Origin: Clostridium sp. UBA5530
GTDB taxonomy: Bacteria > Bacillota > Clostridia > Clostridiales > Clostridiaceae
Length of the DNA stretch: 15,597 bases
Assembly (NCBI GenBank): GCA_002423705.1
Contig: DINW01000017.1
Location: 91,357-106,953, forward strand
Direction of reading: 5' to 3'
Numbering within the stretch: the first letter of the stretch is position 1; each line of letters starts with the position of its first letter. Below the pieces are notes generated by a model. The model saw nothing but the letters and a program-made list of their open reading frames with translations, was not told the DNA's origin and did no database searches. A program made the position numbers and the translations under genes. This document shows positions 13,165 to 15,597 of this stretch, piece after piece.

Positions 13165-14074
13165 AATTGAAGTAAAAGAAGAGTTTAATGGAATAAGGAT
13201 AGATAAATATCTATCTGTTATTATGGAGAAAAAATCCAGATCATATATTCAAGGCCTCATACATGAAGGAAAAGTTAAAGTCAATGATAAAATAATAAAA
13301 AGTAACTATAAGGTTAAAACTGGTGAAGTGGCAAAGGTGATAGTACCTGATCCTGTTGAGTTAAACATAATTCCTGAAGATATTCCTATAGAAGTAATGT
13401 ATGAAGATGATGATGTTATAGTAATCAACAAGATACAAGGAATGGTGGTGCATCCTGCTCCAGGGGTATATAGTGGAACTTTAGTTAATGCATTATTGTA
13501 TCACTGCAAAAATCTTTCCGGAATAAATGGAGTAGTGAGACCTGGTATAGTACATAGAATAGATAAAGATACATCAGGAATATTAGTTGTAGCTAAAAAT
13601 GATGATGCACATAATAAATTAGCGGCCCAATTAAAAGATCATTCCATGACTCGGGAATATTATGCATTAGTTAATGGTGTTTTAAAGGAACATGAGGGAA
13701 CCATAAATAAACCACTAGGAAGAAATCCTAATGACAGAATAAAGATAGCTGTAGTTAAAGATGGGAGAGAAGCTATAACTCATTTTAAAGTATTAGAGAG
13801 ATTTAAAGATTATACATTAATAAAATGTAAATTAGAGACAGGAAGAACCCACCAAATAAGAGTTCATATGGCTTATATAGGGCATCCACTAGTAGGAGAC
13901 CCAGTGTATGGATATAAAAAACAGTCTTTTAATTTAAATGGACAGCTATTACATGCTAAAATTTTAGGGTTTATACATCCATCTACTGAGGAATATATGG
14001 AGTTTGAAACTCCATTACCAGACTATTTTATTAGGATACTTAATACTTTAAGGGCAATATCAAATAAACCTTAA
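13151..14074 (+). CDS. rluD: RluD-family 23S rRNA pseudouridine synthase
   Basis: It isomerises specific uridines to pseudouridine, by analogy in large-subunit rRNA; the exact sites are not readable from sequence. From ATG 13151 the protein has 307 residues. The N-terminal S4 RNA-binding domain covers about 14-60 (IRIDKYLSV, SRSYIQGLIHEGKVKVN). The catalytic domain contains VVHPAPG, GIVHRIDKDTSGILVVAKND with catalytic D138, LETGRTHQIRVHM and HPLVGDPVYG. It overlaps lspA by 14 bases. No terminator hairpin is visible after the stop, so some read-through toward pyrR is possible, although pyrR has its own promoter candidate. Firmicute genomes often carry several RluA/RluD paralogues, so the symbol denotes the family. 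Confidence 0.94.
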   Translation: MEQFEIEVKEEFNGIRIDKYLSVIMEKKSRSYIQGLIHEGKVKVNDKIIKSNYKVKTGEVAKVIVPDPVELNIIPEDIPIEVMYEDDDVIVINKIQGMVVHPAPGVYSGTLVNALLYHCKNLSGINGVVRPGIVHRIDKDTSGILVVAKNDDAHNKLAAQLKDHSMTREYYALVNGVLKEHEGTINKPLGRNPNDRIKIAVVKDGREAITHFKVLERFKDYTLIKCKLETGRTHQIRVHMAYIGHPLVGDPVYGYKKQSFNLNGQLLHAKILGFIHPSTEEYMEFETPLPDYFIRILNTLRAISNKP

Positions 14075-14147
14075 GATATAAATAAATTTAGTACATGTTT
14101 TTACTATAGAATTTAGTGTAAAATGCTAAAGTAATTGTATATATAGG

Positions 14148-14176
14148 TTGATAAATAATTGAATTTATGTTAAACT
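14148..14176 (+). promoter_or_regulatory. Candidate sigma-A promoter of pyrR
   Basis: TTGATA (14148-14153), a 17-base spacer and TAAACT (14171-14176). The predicted start near 14183 falls about 12 bases before the first paired base of the PyrR attenuator, as expected for a leader promoter. The -10 box matches only 4 of 6. Confidence 0.5.
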
Positions 14177-14193
14177 TTTTGTAAAGATAATAG

Positions 14194-14273
14194 TTCCTTT
14201 AAAAGATCCGGAGAGGTCCTAAGGATAATGTTTGGTGATATACTAGTCTTATCCTTCGGATAAGGCTTTTTTT
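14194..14273 (+). promoter_or_regulatory. PyrR-responsive transcription attenuator in the pyrR leader
   Basis: All three alternative structures are visible. The PyrR-binding anti-antiterminator pairs TCCTT (14195-14199) with AAGGA (14221-14225) and GATC (14205-14208) with GGTC (14215-14218) around a CGGAGA loop, with a 5' internal bulge; the segment TCCGGAGAGGT fits the PyrR-site consensus. The antiterminator pairs AAGGATAA (14221-14228) with TTATCCTT (14249-14256). The terminator follows at 14248-14273. When UMP is plentiful, PyrR should hold AAGGA in the first structure, so that the terminator forms and pyrR and downstream genes are shut off. Confidence 0.92.
14248..14273 (+). terminator. 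Attenuator terminator hairpin of the pyrR leader
   Basis: CTTATCC (14248-14254) pairs with GGATAAG (14258-14264) around a TTC loop, then GC and seven T. Its 5' arm is the segment claimed by the antiterminator, so it is conditional. Confidence 0.92.
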
Positions 14274-14303
14274 GTAGAGAAAATTATAGAAAGGAGAAAA
14301 GAT

Positions 14304-14840
14304 ATGAATCTAAAGGCTGTCATATTAGATAAGGAGTCTATGAGAAGAAGTTTATTAAGGGTTTCTCATGAAATAATTGAAAAAAACAAAGGTATAGAAG
14401 ATATAGTATTTGTAGGTATAAAGAGAAGAGGATATCCCTTAGCTCAAAGGATTGCAGAAAATATAAAGACCTTTGAAGGCGTTGAAATACCTGTAGGAAC
14501 TGTAGACATTTCTCTTTATAGAGATGACCTAGAAGATTTAGGTGATAAGGCTACGATAAATGATAAAAATTTGGGTGTAGAAGTTAAAGGTAAAAAAGTT
14601 ATATTGATAGATGATGTTTTGTATACTGGTAGAACTGTTAGAGCAGCAATAGAGGCTATAATGGATACAGGTAGACCAAGTTTAATACAATTGGCAGTAC
14701 TCATAGATAGAGGCCATAGGGAATTGCCAATTAGAGCTGATTTTGTAGGCAAAAACATCCCCACATCCAAAGAAGAAATAGTATCTGTATGTATAGAAGA
14801 AATAGATGAGGAAGATTCAGTAAAAATCTATGAAAGATAA
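14304..14840 (+). CDS. pyrR: Bifunctional pyr operon regulator / uracil phosphoribosyltransferase PyrR
   Basis: PyrR senses UMP/UTP and binds hairpins in pyrimidine-gene leader RNAs to lower their expression; many members also make UMP from uracil and PRPP. The 178 residues match the family. VILIDDVLYTGRTVRAA (99-115) is the PRPP-binding loop. VGIKRRGYPLAQRI, GTVDISLYRDDL and LIDRGHRELPIRADFVGKN are other conserved PyrR parts, with basic residues of the RNA-binding face. AAGGAG precedes the ATG. The gene sits under its own attenuator and is followed by the uracil permease 72 bases later, which has another PyrR-type hairpin, so the unit couples uracil uptake and salvage with feedback control. 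Confidence 0.97.
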   Translation: MNLKAVILDKESMRRSLLRVSHEIIEKNKGIEDIVFVGIKRRGYPLAQRIAENIKTFEGVEIPVGTVDISLYRDDLEDLGDKATINDKNLGVEVKGKKVILIDDVLYTGRTVRAAIEAIMDTGRPSLIQLAVLIDRGHRELPIRADFVGKNIPTSKEEIVSVCIEEIDEEDSVKIYER

Positions 14841-14865
14841 TTTATAAATAAAATTTATTTATAAA
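14841..14865 (+). other. AT-only perfect hairpin directly after the pyrR stop
   Basis: The 25 bases right after the stop codon form a mirror-complement palindrome with an 11-12 bp A/T-only stem. No T-run follows and no GC pairs are present, so it is unlikely to be an efficient terminator. It may protect the pyrR mRNA end or separate pyrR from uraA on the transcript. Confidence 0.5.
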
Positions 14866-14871
14866 AATAAA

Positions 14872-14906
14872 CTTTTAAAATAGCACGGAGAGGCTATTAA
14901 GGGAGG
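14872..14906 (+). promoter_or_regulatory. PyrR-type hairpin overlapping the uraA ribosome binding site
   Basis: AATAGC (14879-14884) pairs with GCTATT (14893-14898). The loop side contains CGGAGAGG, identical to the corresponding bases of the pyrR leader site. Below it CTTT (14872-14875) can pair with AAGG (14899-14902), with a 5' bulge as in the first site. AAGG is part of the uraA Shine-Dalgarno sequence (AGGGAGG, 14900-14906). No terminator or antiterminator partner lies between the hairpin and the ATG. This points to PyrR blocking translation rather than transcription. Confidence 0.75.
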
Positions 14907-14912
14907 AAATTT

Positions 14913-15597
14913 ATGAAAAATTATATTGATGTAGAAGAGAGATTACCTTTGTTGAAAACTATTCCTTTAAGTTTTCAGCACCTTTTTGCCATGGTAGGAG
15001 CTACCATATTGGTTCCAATGTTAACAGGAACTAGTCCTTCTCTAGCATTATTTTGCAGCGGAGTAGGGACAATATTATACATAATATGTACTAAAGGGAA
15101 ATTGCCAGCTTATATAGGCTCTTCCTTTGCATTCATAGCACCTATAACAGTAGCAACATCCCAATATGGAGTTAGTGCTATGCTATCAGGTGTCATAGGA
15201 GCAGGAGTTATATATATAATAACAGCGGCAATAATTAAAGTATTGGGTAGTGAGTGGATAGATAAAATCCTCCCACCAGTTTTAGTAGGTTCAGTTGTTA
15301 TAGTAATAGGATTAGGATTAGCAGGAACTGCGGTAAACTGGGCTGGTTTAAATCCTAATTATGTGGATCCATCCATGACAGGGGTACCAAGAAACATATG
15401 GATATTAGTGTCTGTGGTAACCTTAGCAGTTGGGGTGTTTGGAAGTATGTACTTCAAAGGATTTTTAGGAGTCATACCTATATTAATCTCAATGGTAGTT
15501 GGATATGTATTGTCCTTAATGTTAGGAGTAATTCCACAAGAAACTATAAACGCTATCACATCAGCTAAATTGTTTCAAGCACCTGAATTCACTTTTC
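14913..15597 (+). CDS. uraA: Uracil permease (NCS2 family), 3' end beyond the window
   Basis: A membrane transporter that takes up uracil with protons. Only the first 228 codons are inside the window and no stop is reached; full members have about 420-430 residues. The N-terminus contains the NCS2 signature QHLFAMVGATILVP (22-35) and YIGSSFAFIAP (67-77), both typical of UraA, followed by alternating hydrophobic segments (about 43-60, 90-108, 120-140, 160-178, 185-205). A strong GGGAGG lies six bases before the ATG at 14913. It is probably co-transcribed with pyrR. The PyrR-type hairpin at its ribosome binding site supports a pyrimidine substrate rather than xanthine or urate. Confidence 0.93.
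   Translation, partial: MKNYIDVEERLPLLKTIPLSFQHLFAMVGATILVPMLTGTSPSLALFCSGVGTILYIICTKGKLPAYIGSSFAFIAPITVATSQYGVSAMLSGVIGAGVIYIITAAIIKVLGSEWIDKILPPVLVGSVVIVIGLGLAGTAVNWAGLNPNYVDPSMTGVPRNIWILVSVVTLAVGVFGSMYFKGFLGVIPILISMVVGYVLSLMLGVIPQETINAITSAKLFQAPEFTF

Overview
The window is chromosomal DNA of a low-GC endospore-forming Firmicute, most likely Clostridium in the narrow sense. The reasons are the AT-rich codon use, strong AGGAGG / GAGGTGAT ribosome binding sites, short intergenic gaps, the gene clusters bofC-like/ruvA/ruvB/queA and yggS/sepF/ylmH/divIVA, and a pyrR-uraA unit under PyrR control. It is mostly housekeeping DNA. No insertion sequence, prophage block, CRISPR array, rRNA or tRNA was seen.

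Left half (121-9040, all on the minus strand, read right to left): a Pol-beta-type nucleotidyltransferase; a MocR-type GntR/aminotransferase regulator overlapping yigZ; yebC; dut; a signal-less N-acetylmuramoyl-L-alanine amidase; a membrane-anchored BofC-like protein; and the ruvA-ruvB-queA operon. Terminators or promoters mark most unit boundaries: a terminator after the nucleotidyltransferase, one after yebC with a dut promoter just beyond it, and one after the BofC-like gene with a ruvA promoter just beyond it.

Right half (9220-15597, all on the plus strand): yggS-sepF-ylmH-divIVA (cell division and septum cluster) ending in a strong terminator; then aroF (DAHP synthase), lspA and rluD, tightly spaced; then pyrR behind a complete PyrR transcription attenuator; then a uracil permease gene (uraA) that runs off the right edge and has its own PyrR-type hairpin next to its Shine-Dalgarno sequence.

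The minus-strand block is bracketed by two inverted copies of a ~94-bp repeat (1-94 and 9068-9161). The copies differ at 14 positions, and the differences that fall in predicted stems keep or create base pairs, which suggests a structured RNA or mobile hairpin element. This is the least explained structure in the window. The other points of interest are the BofC-like gene next to ruvA, two mechanistically different PyrR switches in a row, and a mocR promoter that fires from inside its neighbour's stop codon and terminator.
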